40,006 bases of DNA from Westiellopsis prolifica IICB1 (GCF_004323185.1 NZ_NAPS01000003.1:300188-340193), one strand, 5' to 3'. Positions 26,991 to 35,862 are shown, counted from the first letter of the stretch. Numbers and translations are program-made. Notes: generated by a model not told the origin, from the letters alone.

Positions 26991-28058
26991 TCAATGCTCT
27001 ACAAGTCCATTAAGAGTAATACGATTTACACCTTCTCCTTGGTAAGCAACAGCAACTAATTCCGTTTCAATGACTTCACCAGGTTTCATGATTAATGCTG
27101 TACCATTTTTAACAGCATTATTGATTCCAGAAGGAGGAAAACTAGTGAATGGCTCAAGACCACAATTATATGTACGCCCGTACCAAGGGTAATTATCGTG
27201 ACCGCCATAGACCTGCCACATCCAAAGATATTTAAACAACTCTTTGTCCCAAGCCATTCCAAAACCTACATTTAACCTTTGATTGGTTATACCGTACCAA
27301 CCTTCAGTTAATTCTTTAAAAAAGACTATATCAACTGACTTAGTTTCCCTCGGTAGTACACGAGTAACATCTTGCATGACTCCAGTACGTCGGTTCTTAA
27401 CCTTGGGAAAATCATAATTCCCTCCTGGTTCCCACAAACCATTTTGATGATAAGCCATTACTTCAACTTTGGAAGCCGGCGTCTGAACTATGCAACTATC
27501 ATCAAGAAAAGGTTCTCCAATAGCAGGGTGATGACCCCACATTATGGCGAATTCACCCATTGAATCGTTAAAAACACGTTCCTGAATAAATAATGCAGCA
27601 ATACCGCGTTTGAGTGACATCTTGCGTTCAAGTCTTAATGGTGAACGATAAAGATGTACACGTGTGTGTAAGGTAACTTGCTCTTGACTATCTTCGGTAA
27701 TAGTAGCTTCAAAGGGTAAAAGTGCTACTTCTCCATGTAAACCTTGAGTAGCTCCCATGTACGGTTCCGCAGCCCATCCTGCTGATGGTAATATCTCTTG
27801 CCAACCACCATAATAGTCATCGTGAAAAGCTCCTTCGGGCAATGCACAAGTAGCAACAAATGGGCGTCGCATGGGAATTGGTGATTGCCATAAAAAATCT
27901 AAATCATAAGGTTTATAGGTGAACTCAAATATGTCTGCACCTTTGTCCAATAGTATTCCGACTCTTAATAACTCGTTTGCTAGGTATGCAATTCGCATAC
28001 CCTTGTAAGTGTAATCTAAACTAATGCGACAACCCTGTTTTCTTCCATACGTGTACAT
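26991..28058 (-). CDS. DUF4432 family aldose-1-epimerase-like protein
   Basis: A 355-aa protein of the galactose-mutarotase-like fold. The segments GILLDKGADIFEFTYKPYDLDFLW, FHDDYYGGWQEILPSAG, WGHHPAIGEPFLD and WMWQVYGGHDNYPWYGRTYN match the DUF4432 family, which has putative catalytic His and Glu residues in the WGHHPAIGEP segment. These proteins are thought to bind or epimerise sugars or related polyols, and some lie in catabolic operons. It is the first gene of a minus-strand group (SDR 102 nt downstream) and is divergent from the first hydrolase gene, so the 640-nt gap between them should hold promoters of both. Confidence 0.85.
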   Translation of the reverse strand: MYTYGRKQGCRISLDYTYKGMRIAYLANELLRVGILLDKGADIFEFTYKPYDLDFLWQSPIPMRRPFVATCALPEGAFHDDYYGGWQEILPSAGWAAEPYMGATQGLHGEVALLPFEATITEDSQEQVTLHTRVHLYRSPLRLERKMSLKRGIAALFIQERVFNDSMGEFAIMWGHHPAIGEPFLDDSCIVQTPASKVEVMAYHQNGLWEPGGNYDFPKVKNRRTGVMQDVTRVLPRETKSVDIVFFKELTEGWYGITNQRLNVGFGMAWDKELFKYLWMWQVYGGHDNYPWYGRTYNCGLEPFTSFPPSGINNAVKNGTALIMKPGEVIETELVAVAYQGEGVNRITLNGLVEH

Positions 28059-28700
28059 AAGTTACACTCTATACTATTTCTGAAATGCTACTACTTTGAA
28101 ATACTGTTCAGTTTCATTACATTAAGCTTGAGCGAGTTTCTTGATTCAATGAATAATAATCTTGTTCTATCTTTGCTACTTACAGAGAGTTTAACCAGTA
28201 AAGATTTGAAACTTAAGAGTGAACTTAGGATTTTGACATACCATAAATACCAAAACAAGTACTCATTATTAACTGCGTACACTAGAATAAATAAAAAATT
28301 GATTGGACATCTGCAAAAAAAAATATAAAAACTTATATAGATAGGCTTGAAACCTATTTTTTTAGATATTTATTCATTTTCTTTCTTCCGTTGCTTGGAC
28401 TGTATTACCTGACATCCAGGTTTTGCTTTTATTAGCAAAATTTAGTATCTAGTATTTAGGTCTGACTAAGTTATTCCTTAATTAACTGATGTTTCCTTGC
28501 TAAAAAGGACTTAAATTAGAAAGCTAAATAATTAGAATACCAGTATTGATTCATAAAAAAGTAATCTCAAAAACTTGGATTACTCTGTGGGCTATACCAA
28601 AATTTGGTTGGCGCACAAAGAGCAAAAGTGCCAACTTGAAATTTAAATTATACTGGTAGCTTTAAAAGTTTAACAATCAATAACCCAATGAGGTATAAAA
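28059..28700. other. 640-nt divergent promoter region
   Basis: AT-rich with no credible gene. It contains TTTTGCT/AGCAAAA arms at 28421-28440 and a short palindrome ACCAAAATTTGGT at 28596-28608. A good ribosome-binding site (GAGGT) sits just before the hydrolase ATG at 28701. Confidence 0.6.
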
Positions 28701-29594
28701 ATGGCAACTGATTTAACGACTTTCGACAAGATATTCACCCATGAAATGGCTGATGTCAATGGTGTACGTCTTCATTACGTAATAGGCGGTCAAGGAGATC
28801 CAATTGTTTTACTTAGTGGTTGGCCTAATACCTGGTATCAGTGGCGACGAGTTATGCCAGCATTAGCTGAACGCTACACAGTAATCGCAGTTGATATGCG
28901 GGGTCTCGGTGACTCTTCTAAACCAACCAGTGGCTATCGGAAAAAGAACGTAGCTGAAGATGTTTATCAGTTGGTAAGGAAACTTGGATTCCAACGTATT
29001 TTCCTAGTTGGAATAGATATGGGAGTAGCAGTCACCTATGCTTATGCAGCTGACCATCGTGAGGATGTGCGTCGGTTAGTACAAATGGAAGGGACTGTTC
29101 CAGGATTTGGTTTTGAACAACTCATGACATTCTCACCAGAAACTTCACGCGAAGGAGGGATCTGGCACATTCCATTTCACATGGTTCCTGACCTTTCAGA
29201 AGGGCTGATTGCAGGTAGAGAAAAGATGTATCTGACTTATTTCTTTACACGCTTTGCCTACAATACAACAGCGGTCAGCGAGGCTGAAATTGACGAGTAT
29301 GTTCGTACCTTTGCTTCTCCGGGTGGTATACGTGGCACTTGCGAGTATTACCGAACAATCTTTGAAGATGTAGAAGACAACAAGGAAAGTGCCAAGGTAA
29401 AACTTCAAATGCCCGTGTTAGCACTGGGAGGCAAATATGGTTTAGGAAAACGTCCTTGGAATTCTATGCAGGCGGTTGCTGAAGATGTCCGTGGTGATGT
29501 ACATGAATATTGTGGACACTATATGCCTGAAGAGCGTCCAGAATATGTTATTGAGCAGTTGCTAAACTTCTTTGGTGAGGAGTCACACTCCTAA
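28701..29594 (+). CDS. Epoxide-hydrolase-like alpha/beta hydrolase, copy 1 (altered oxyanion motif)
   Basis: A 297-aa alpha/beta-hydrolase close to copy 2 at 32926-32030. The nucleophile is Asp106 (LVGIDMGV), the catalytic His is near 273 (YCGHYMPEERPE), and the cap domain carries tyrosines (YFFTRFAYN). In epoxide hydrolases and haloalkane dehalogenases the oxyanion motif is HGxP. Here the His is replaced by Ser39 (LLSGWPNTW), and the nucleophile is followed by Met instead of the usual Trp. These changes suggest altered activity or substrate rather than a standard epoxide hydrolase. It is divergent from the DUF4432 operon and convergent with the EthD-SnoaL gene. Confidence 0.88.
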   Translation: MATDLTTFDKIFTHEMADVNGVRLHYVIGGQGDPIVLLSGWPNTWYQWRRVMPALAERYTVIAVDMRGLGDSSKPTSGYRKKNVAEDVYQLVRKLGFQRIFLVGIDMGVAVTYAYAADHREDVRRLVQMEGTVPGFGFEQLMTFSPETSREGGIWHIPFHMVPDLSEGLIAGREKMYLTYFFTRFAYNTTAVSEAEIDEYVRTFASPGGIRGTCEYYRTIFEDVEDNKESAKVKLQMPVLALGGKYGLGKRPWNSMQAVAEDVRGDVHEYCGHYMPEERPEYVIEQLLNFFGEESHS

Positions 29595-29631
29595 AAGTAA
29601 ACTAAAAATCAAAAAGTAGATTTAAGCATAG

Positions 29632-29663
29632 TAGCGGAAGTTCTCACAGGAAACCTTCCGCTA
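29632..29663. terminator. Stem-loop between convergent genes
   Basis: TAGCGGAAG and CTTCCGCTA form a perfect 9-bp stem with a 14-nt loop, 38 nt after the hydrolase stop. It could terminate the hydrolase transcript and the opposing EthD-SnoaL transcript. Confidence 0.55.
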
Positions 29664-29828
29664 TTATGTTGATAAGCGATCGCAACACAAGAAAGTACCC
29701 TCAGCAATAAAATCCCCCTCCACACAGACAATTGGAGAGGGATAGCAAGATGTCCAGACCACAAAAATTTATTGAGTACAGGTGAAAAGTAAAAATTTTC
29801 TAATCATTGAGATGAAATCGCAAAGATA

Positions 29829-31400
29829 TCATATCTTTATGAGTGACCATTTAGATAACACATCAGCCCATTTGGGGGCGAATCCTGTTGCTACTCGTTT
29901 TTTTCCTTCATCGTGTTCGTTAAAGTAATTCTTTAATACCCCTGGTGGAGTCAGTCTCCGTCCTTGGCTTATGGTTAATACAGATGATGTATTAGGTACA
30001 GGAATAGTTTGATCAGATACAGGATTCGCATCCATGAAAATCCGCAACTCTGAGAATTTGTTGCCCTCTAGTCGAAAAATATCACAGCAAGGTAGAGTTA
30101 CTATAGAACCATCCTTACGCCAATAAATCACATCCATTTCAACGAACACTACGTTACCAACTTCCCACATCATCTTGATTTCGTGGTAAAGTGCAGAAAC
30201 CTGGCTGAAAAAGGCATCTACAGATTGCTTGATGGCAGCTTTAGTGAAACATGGTGCATAGTTGCCAAACTGATAGACTGGTGTATCTGTAAAGAACTCA
30301 ATAAACCCCTCGGAATCAAATGCTTCGCCTCTAGCAAATAAGCGTGTCACAATCTCTGAGGCTGTTCCTGGCAGTCTTTCTAACGTATCGCTTTTCTCAA
30401 CTGTAGTTTGACTGACAACTGTATCATCTAAAACTGATTGTTCAGACTTAATATCATGCTTGCCGTTGGAGTGAGAAAATATACCATTCATAAGAGAAAC
30501 GATGTCCTTCTTAAGTTGATTGATTGCACCGATATTTGTAATTAGTTCCGCAACTGTGGAACTTCGTTGACCGGCTAAAGTCATCTGATTGTTGTAAACA
30601 AAGGTGTATGCTGTTCTTTCTGGAAAAGTACTAATTTGTTTAATGTACTGTGGCTGGGATTGAACTGTTGAGATGTACTCATCAGAAACAAAGAAGTTAG
30701 CCATATCAAGAGAATCAGAAAAAGCAATTTCAAAAGCAGCTTGATACTGATTTCTTGGAGGTTCAACATGAATAACTCCTGGTGCATCTGGTCTAGAATT
30801 GTCTACTTCTTCAAATAAATGTAGTCGAAATTTGAGAACAAAATTACTTTTGACAATTGCAGGAGCAAAACTGTCTTTCATATATTTGCGAAAGGCTTCT
30901 CTACTCACGCCATCTGCTTTCTTGACCATGACGTGAAATTTCCGAATCCCTAAATCTCCGTTGGGGTAGGCCGTAGAAATGCCATCCACATAAGTTTGAG
31001 AATTACCAAGACTAGTGTTATAGCCAATTGCCTTGCTGAAAATGTTGTATTCGTCATCCATTAAAATGCCAGAGGCATTAAACCAGGTTTGACGGTCGTT
31101 TTCAGTAGCAAAGGTTAATTCGGCAATCCCATCGAATTGTTCTGAATCTGGACAGCTGTAGTCTATGCCATCTAAAGTAGGCCAAATACTGCCTTGATTA
31201 TGAGCTACGTGGAATTGCCAGTATTGATATTGACCTGGTAGTCTAGCGCAGACTGGACCATGTACATTCCGCCAGTAGTCGTCAAACATCTCTAGGGTGA
31301 TGCTTTTTCTTTTCCAGAGAAGAACGTAGAAGACTACTTTGCCATTGCGATCGCGTTCTGCGTAGTTAGCTTTTACTATTTCTTGATTGAGAGTTTTCAT
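29829..31400 (-). CDS. EthD-domain protein (two EthD units) fused to a SnoaL-like domain
   Basis: A 523-aa soluble protein. Residues about 20-150 (VVFYVLLWKRKSITLEMFDD, YWRNVHGPVCARLPGQYQYW) and 155-290 (KFHVMVKKADGVSREAFRKYM) are two dimeric alpha/beta-barrel EthD-like units. A linker (about 295-345) leads to a SnoaL/NTF2-like domain (about 350-470: QVSALYHEIKMMWEVGNVVF, RKDGSIVTLPCCDIFRLEG) and a basic C-terminal tail. EthD-like enzymes include fungal aromatic-polyketide dehydratases/decarboxylases, and SnoaL proteins include polyketide cyclases, so a ring-modifying step is possible but inferred. The same two parts are separate neighbouring genes at 34292-35672. Its start is 9 nt after the cupin stop, so the two are one operon. 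Confidence 0.85.
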   Translation of the reverse strand: MKTLNQEIVKANYAERDRNGKVVFYVLLWKRKSITLEMFDDYWRNVHGPVCARLPGQYQYWQFHVAHNQGSIWPTLDGIDYSCPDSEQFDGIAELTFATENDRQTWFNASGILMDDEYNIFSKAIGYNTSLGNSQTYVDGISTAYPNGDLGIRKFHVMVKKADGVSREAFRKYMKDSFAPAIVKSNFVLKFRLHLFEEVDNSRPDAPGVIHVEPPRNQYQAAFEIAFSDSLDMANFFVSDEYISTVQSQPQYIKQISTFPERTAYTFVYNNQMTLAGQRSSTVAELITNIGAINQLKKDIVSLMNGIFSHSNGKHDIKSEQSVLDDTVVSQTTVEKSDTLERLPGTASEIVTRLFARGEAFDSEGFIEFFTDTPVYQFGNYAPCFTKAAIKQSVDAFFSQVSALYHEIKMMWEVGNVVFVEMDVIYWRKDGSIVTLPCCDIFRLEGNKFSELRIFMDANPVSDQTIPVPNTSSVLTISQGRRLTPPGVLKNYFNEHDEGKKRVATGFAPKWADVLSKWSLIKI

Positions 31401-31409
31401 AGGTAATAG

Positions 31410-31883
31410 CTATAGTATTTCTACTCCATATTTGGGACCAACTTCAAGCATTTTTTTGATTTGCTCTTCAGGTGTAACAGGTACAGGTGTATCCTGGTCT
31501 TTCACTAGATAACCCACTTCCTCAAAAAACTTTTCCAGTCCCGCAGGAACAGTTGTTGTCAAAGTTTTTGCGGGTGCTGTGCTTATATTTTGAAAGCAAT
31601 GACGTATACCTTTGGGAACATGGACAAAGTTGCCGGCAGATAAGACTATTTTTTCCTCTCCAACCTCGAAAAGCAACTCTCCTTCTAGGATGTAGAACGT
31701 TTCGTGTTCCCGATGATGAATGTGAGGTGGAGACCCGTTTTGAGGTGGAATGAAAAACTCAAATGTTGAATACGCACCCCCAGTATCTTCGCCTACTGCT
31801 TTAAAGGTATATGTATCGCCCACAACGGAGTAAGAACGACCTTTGCCTTTTGGCGTTATCACTGGATGATCATTGTGTGTCAA
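31410..31883 (-). CDS. Single-domain cupin
   Basis: A 157-aa cupin with metal-ligand motif His54-x-His56...Glu61 (PPHIHHREHETFYILEGE) and a second-motif His95 (VPKGIRHCF), so it should bind Fe, Mn or another divalent metal. It may be a dioxygenase, an isomerase or a binding protein. Translation starts at TTG (31881-31883). This is decided by a perfect AGGAG seven nt upstream; no ATG is suitably placed. It is the gene before the EthD-SnoaL fusion (9-nt gap). A 27-nt palindrome lies about 47 nt upstream of its start. Confidence 0.88.
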   Translation of the reverse strand: MTHNDHPVITPKGKGRSYSVVGDTYTFKAVGEDTGGAYSTFEFFIPPQNGSPPHIHHREHETFYILEGELLFEVGEEKIVLSAGNFVHVPKGIRHCFQNISTAPAKTLTTTVPAGLEKFFEEVGYLVKDQDTPVPVTPEEQIKKMLEVGPKYGVEIL

Positions 31884-31929
31884 TGTAGTTCTCCTGATAT
31901 CTGCAAAGATTTGAAAATATAAATTGCAA

Positions 31930-31956
31930 TTTAATACTACATTTTGTAGTATTAAA
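31930..31956. promoter_or_regulatory. 27-nt perfect palindrome upstream of the cupin gene, candidate operator
   Basis: TTTAATACTACA (31930-31941) and TGTAGTATTAAA (31945-31956) are perfect 12-nt inverted arms around TTT. It is too AT-rich to make a good terminator stem and sits in the promoter position of the cupin/EthD-SnoaL pair, so a regulator binding site is more likely. Confidence 0.55.
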
Positions 31957-32029
31957 TATGTAGATAAAATATAAACCGCTGCTGTGGGCTAAATTGTTAA
32001 TGCTTTTTACAACGATTTCAAAAGCAATC

Positions 32030-32926
32030 TTAGGATTTGTAATCTTCACCAAAAAACTGGAGCATCTGTTCAATCAGGTACTCTGGACGCTCTTGGGGAA
32101 TGAAATGTCCGCAGCCTTCAATAACAGTACCGCGAACGTCTTCAGCCACTGCTTGCATCGCCTTAATTGGGCGATCGCCTAAACCGTGAGAAGCTCCCAG
32201 TACCAGCACCGGCATTTTGAGTTTTGTCTTAGCGTTTTCTTTGTTTTGTCGTACTGACTCATGGATAGCGCGATAAAGTCCAAGAGAACCACGTACTGCA
32301 CCAGGAGCAGAATACCAACGAACATATTCGTCAATTTCAGCTTCAGATATTCCAGAGGGGTTATACGAATACTTATTGAAGAAGTAGGAAATAAATATCC
32401 GTTCTCTTCCTGCAATTAGTGCTTCTGGAAGGTCAGGTACTGCATTAAAGTTAAAATGCCAAATTCCGCCACCTAAGCGCGAAGTTTCCGATGAATATTC
32501 GGCTAGATCTTCCCAACCAAAACCAGGAAGTGTGGCATCAAGGCTTACAATTCTACGTACATCTTCTGGATAAGCACAAGCATATGCATAGTTAACTGGA
32601 GAACCCCAATCGGAGCCAGCCAAGAAAACACGGTCGAAACCAAGATGACGAACTAATTGGTAAATATCTTCAGCTTCGGTACGGCTATCATAGCCAACCG
32701 CTGGCTTTGAAGAGTCACCAAAGCCCCGCAAGTCCACTGCAACCACAGTATAGTGTTCAGCAAGAGCTGGCATAACTTTATGCCACTGATACCAAGTATG
32801 GGGCCAACCATGTAGTAAGATTACTGGATCACCTTGACCGCCAATTACATAGTGCAGACGTATGCCGTTGACAAAAGCATACTGATGAGTGAATTTTGTT
32901 TCGATATCTTTTAAGACGGTTGTCAT
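32030..32926 (-). CDS. Epoxide-hydrolase-like alpha/beta hydrolase, copy 2 (canonical motifs)
   Basis: A 298-aa alpha/beta-hydrolase paralogous to copy 1 over its full length. It has the canonical oxyanion motif HGWP (His39, LLHGWPHTWYQW), nucleophile Asp106 followed by Trp (AGSDWGS), cap-domain tyrosines (YFFNKYSYN) and the catalytic His near 273 (GCGHFIPQERPE). These are the residues of soluble epoxide hydrolases, which open epoxides to diols through an ester on the Asp. It lies between an SDR (124 nt upstream) and a cupin (146 nt downstream), all on the minus strand. Confidence 0.92.
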   Translation of the reverse strand: MTTVLKDIETKFTHQYAFVNGIRLHYVIGGQGDPVILLHGWPHTWYQWHKVMPALAEHYTVVAVDLRGFGDSSKPAVGYDSRTEAEDIYQLVRHLGFDRVFLAGSDWGSPVNYAYACAYPEDVRRIVSLDATLPGFGWEDLAEYSSETSRLGGGIWHFNFNAVPDLPEALIAGRERIFISYFFNKYSYNPSGISEAEIDEYVRWYSAPGAVRGSLGLYRAIHESVRQNKENAKTKLKMPVLVLGASHGLGDRPIKAMQAVAEDVRGTVIEGCGHFIPQERPEYLIEQMLQFFGEDYKS

Positions 32927-33050
32927 ACTTATATCTTTGTGTAGAAATGCATTGATTTTTTGTTAGCTACGCTAGATCTGGGCGCTTGTACCCTGCTCCA
33001 AATAATTGGTCACTTTTAAGTTTGTAATTTGTTGAATGTAGGTGAGCAAA

Positions 33051-33854
33051 TTAGTTAATTGCTCCTACACCTCCACCGTCTACCCGAATGTTTGCACCAT
33101 TAATGTAATCTGCGAGTGGACTTGCTAAATATGCAATTATATTTGCTACTTCTTCAGGGCGGCCAAGACGGCTGCTGGGGTTAGGCCAATCCTCTTGCAC
33201 CAAATGCTTTTCAATCTCTGTCCATTCGCTACCCCATCCTTTCGCTAAGGCAATCTGATGGAAAATACGCTTGGCTCCTTCTGTTGCAATCAGACCAGGG
33301 CTTACTGTGTTGACTGTAATACCTGTTTGTGCTAATTCTTTTGCTAAACTTACAGTCATATTCAAAGTTGCGGCTTTAGTGGCTTGATAATCAGGCCGAG
33401 CAGCGAAGGGTTGAATCGCTAATCCACTAGCAATTTGAATGATACGTCCCCAACCAAGCTGCTTCATATGAGGTACGAGAAGTTGAATCATTCGCACCAT
33501 AGAAATTACATTAGCATTATAAATCTCAGCCCATCCTTTTGGATTACTGTCCATCCAGGTACGGTCTTCATATATGCCGGCATTATTAACTAAAATGTCT
33601 ATACTCCCAACCAATGAAAGTACTTTAGTAGCTACTTGACGCGCACCTTCATCAGTTGAAATATCTCCGACAGCAACAAATGCTTTTCCACCATCTGCAC
33701 TAATCTTGTGAGCCATCCGATTTGCCTGCTCTTCCTTTCGTCCGTGTATGATAACGATCGCACCTTCTTGTGCTAGAGCTTTCGCGATGGCTGCACCAAT
33801 ACCACTGGTACTACCAGTGATTATAGCTCGCTTATCACGTAACTGTAAATCCAT
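33051..33854 (-). CDS. SDR family oxidoreductase
   Basis: A 267-aa short-chain dehydrogenase with TGSTSGIG (13-20), NNAG (VNNAGIYEDRTW), the active-site YQATK (Tyr near 155), and the closing INGANIRVDGG. The start ATG has TGAGGT 7 nt upstream. It is the first gene of the minus-strand set SDR-hydrolase-cupin-EthD/SnoaL and is divergent from the separate SnoaL and EthD genes. The cofactor-binding loop (HGRKEEQ after the second strand) has Arg and Lys, hinting at NADPH. It differs clearly from the SDR at 26888-26115, so it is not a recent duplicate. Substrate unknown. Confidence 0.92.
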   Translation of the reverse strand: MDLQLRDKRAIITGSTSGIGAAIAKALAQEGAIVIIHGRKEEQANRMAHKISADGGKAFVAVGDISTDEGARQVATKVLSLVGSIDILVNNAGIYEDRTWMDSNPKGWAEIYNANVISMVRMIQLLVPHMKQLGWGRIIQIASGLAIQPFAARPDYQATKAATLNMTVSLAKELAQTGITVNTVSPGLIATEGAKRIFHQIALAKGWGSEWTEIEKHLVQEDWPNPSSRLGRPEEVANIIAYLASPLADYINGANIRVDGGGVGAIN

Positions 33855-34291
33855 GAATTTACCTCATGGTTATATTTTTTGTAGTCTCTTTAAATTTGAT
33901 TCATACAGTTGAATCAAAACCAGTCTTAGCTTGACAAGTAGTTTGATAGATCGAGGTTTTTACCCAAAGTTGTGGTAAACCCCATGACTAAGAAGATAGT
34001 ATCAGTTTATCTATACTAAAAAGCTTTAACCAGGCAATTTCATTATTTTAAGAACAAATTTATTTTTGACCCAAAAAAATCAAATAATCTATATCAACTT
34101 TTTGAATATTGTAATTTAACCTAAAATAGCATTTTAGGTTAGAGTTGGCGATCGCATTTGTGGAAAAACTTGTACAAACGGGGAAGTTTTAATTTCTGAG
34201 TCAATTTCATAAGTTGATTTATAAAATTACGAACTTTACTGGTTAAAAATTTTGATAACAGACAAACTAGACTTATCTTTTTTATTTGATT
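33855..34291. promoter_or_regulatory. Divergent control region with a 10-bp-arm palindrome
   Basis: 437 nt between the leftward SDR set and the rightward SnoaL/EthD pair. AACCTAAAAT (34118-34127) and ATTTTAGGTT (34131-34140) are perfect arms around AGC, a candidate operator central to both transcripts. A HIP1-type site follows at about 34149. No gene is seen. Confidence 0.5.
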
Positions 34292-34702
34292 ATGAGATAC
34301 TCAATGTCAAATTTAGTAGCAACATCAGCTAAAACAGAAGTTATTAAGCGGTTATTTGAGGTATTTGAGTCGGGACCTGATGCTCCAATACAAGCTTCAG
34401 ACAAGTATGTTACATATCTAACTGAAGATGCACACTTTCGTTTAGGTAACTTAGAGATTATAGTTGGACATAAAGCCATCAGAGACTCTTTGATAGATTT
34501 TTATCAACAAGTAAAGAGTATATATCACGACATCAAGCAAAAGTGGGAAATTGGAGATGTAGTATTCTTAGATATGGAAGTTACTTATTACCGTCAAGAT
34601 GGCACTAATGTTATACTTCCCGTAGTGGATATCTTTCGATTTAAAGGTGAGTTAATCCAACAACTGCAAATTTTTATGGATATCAATCCGCTATTTGAGT
34701 AA
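34292..34702 (+). CDS. SnoaL/NTF2-like domain protein
   Basis: A 136-aa cone-fold protein with the segments VKSIYHDIKQKWEIGDVVFL and RQDGTNVILPVVDIFRFKGE. It is clearly homologous to the SnoaL part of the EthD-SnoaL fusion on the other side of the control region (shared IYH/LYH-IK...WE-G-VVF, YWRKDGS/YYRQDGT, DIFR, IFMD-NP). SnoaL-like proteins include cyclases, isomerases and hydratases. It is followed after 61 nt by the EthD gene in the same orientation. The ATG at 34292 is preferred; a second at 34304 is possible and a TTG at 34286 less so. No strong ribosome-binding site distinguishes them. Confidence 0.85.
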   Translation: MRYSMSNLVATSAKTEVIKRLFEVFESGPDAPIQASDKYVTYLTEDAHFRLGNLEIIVGHKAIRDSLIDFYQQVKSIYHDIKQKWEIGDVVFLDMEVTYYRQDGTNVILPVVDIFRFKGELIQQLQIFMDINPLFE

Positions 34703-34763
34703 GCGCAAGATGTAGCAATTTTTTGTACCAATAACAATTTTCACATTATACAGGAGAGGAACT

Positions 34764-35672
34764 ATGACAAAAGTTGATTACTCAACACGTGATCAAGACG
34801 TGAAAATAGTATTATACGTACTTATAAAGAAGAAAAAGGAAATTGATTTAGATACATTCTATAGTTACTGGAAAAATATTCATGGTCCAGTAAGTGCGCG
34901 ATTACCAGGTCAGTTCCAATATTGGCAATATCACCTTCCTTATAGTAGGGATAATATTTGGCCAAGTGTTGATGGAATAGAATACGAAATTCCTGAAGAA
35001 GATGAATTTGATGGAATAGCAGAATTGACATTTTTATCAGAAGAGCATTGCCAAATCTGGATTAATTCTGCTAATATTCTAGACTCTGATCAGCAAAATT
35101 TTGTAAGTAAAGCTGTTATATATCTAACTAATAATGGTAATTCTAAAACTTATATTGATACTATAGAAAATGGTACTCCCATTGGTAATTTAGATGTCAT
35201 AAAGTTCCATGTCATGCTCAGAAAAGCAGATGCAATCACTGTAAATGATTTTCGCAATTACATGGTTGATAAATTTACTAAATCTTTTATACAAAGCGAT
35301 TTAGTTCTTAAATTTAAACTGCATCTTCTTGAGGAACACGACAATTCCCTTCCACCAGCTCCTGGGGTTTCTCATTACGAACCACTAGAAAAGCAATATC
35401 AAGCAGCCTTTGAAATTGCCTTTAAAAGTTGGATAGACATGGAAAATTTCTTTGATTCACAGGCTTATACTGCTGTAGTACAAGACCAAAAAAACTATAT
35501 AAAGCAGTTTACTACTTTTCGAGAACAAGGTACTTACACTTTTGTGTACGATGGTAAACTGACTTTAGCTGGACAACGGACTTCCACTGTAGCAGAACTT
35601 ATCACCAATCTTGGTGCAACCAATCAAACAGAGGATAACATACTTAATCTTATGCTTGGCAATGTTGCTTAG
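34764..35672 (+). CDS. EthD-domain protein (two EthD units)
   Basis: A 302-aa protein matching the N-terminal 300 residues of the EthD-SnoaL fusion throughout (YWKNIHGPVSARLPGQFQYW; DEFDGIAELTFLSEE; VIKFHVMLRKADAITVNDFR; LTLAGQRTSTVAELITNLGA). It ends where the linker of the fused protein begins. It has two EthD-like units (about 15-150 and 155-285). A strong ribosome-binding site (AGGAGAGG) precedes the ATG. With the SnoaL gene upstream it reproduces the fused gene in split form and reversed order, so the two parts probably work together. Confidence 0.87.
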   Translation: MTKVDYSTRDQDVKIVLYVLIKKKKEIDLDTFYSYWKNIHGPVSARLPGQFQYWQYHLPYSRDNIWPSVDGIEYEIPEEDEFDGIAELTFLSEEHCQIWINSANILDSDQQNFVSKAVIYLTNNGNSKTYIDTIENGTPIGNLDVIKFHVMLRKADAITVNDFRNYMVDKFTKSFIQSDLVLKFKLHLLEEHDNSLPPAPGVSHYEPLEKQYQAAFEIAFKSWIDMENFFDSQAYTAVVQDQKNYIKQFTTFREQGTYTFVYDGKLTLAGQRTSTVAELITNLGATNQTEDNILNLMLGNVA

Positions 35673-35784
35673 CCTAGGGAAATCTCCCAAATGTTCAAAA
35701 AAGCGACCTGCGATTTGCATCACTGTCTTACAGATAAACTCTGCTGAAGCAAACTGTTTGATTTAAGTAAGTTAGCACAAATGT

Positions 35785-35808
35785 AGAGACGTGCTGTAGC
35801 ACGTCTCT
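35785..35808. repeat. AGAGACGTGCT/AGCACGTCTCT palindrome
   Basis: 11-bp perfect stem with a GT loop, preceded by GT to give GTAGAGACGTG. Same family as 9233-9260, 14058-14079 and 35994-36021. It could also terminate the EthD transcript, about 110 nt after its stop. Confidence 0.75.
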
Positions 35809-35862
35809 TTAGGTTTGTCAAAACTCATAAAATAATTATCTTAAGTTGGCATTATAGCATAG

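Noticed and set aside
28128-28328. 66-codon plus-strand frame in the divergent promoter gap
   Set aside because: AT-rich, no ribosome-binding site, no recognisable protein, and overlapped by a similar frame on the other strand.
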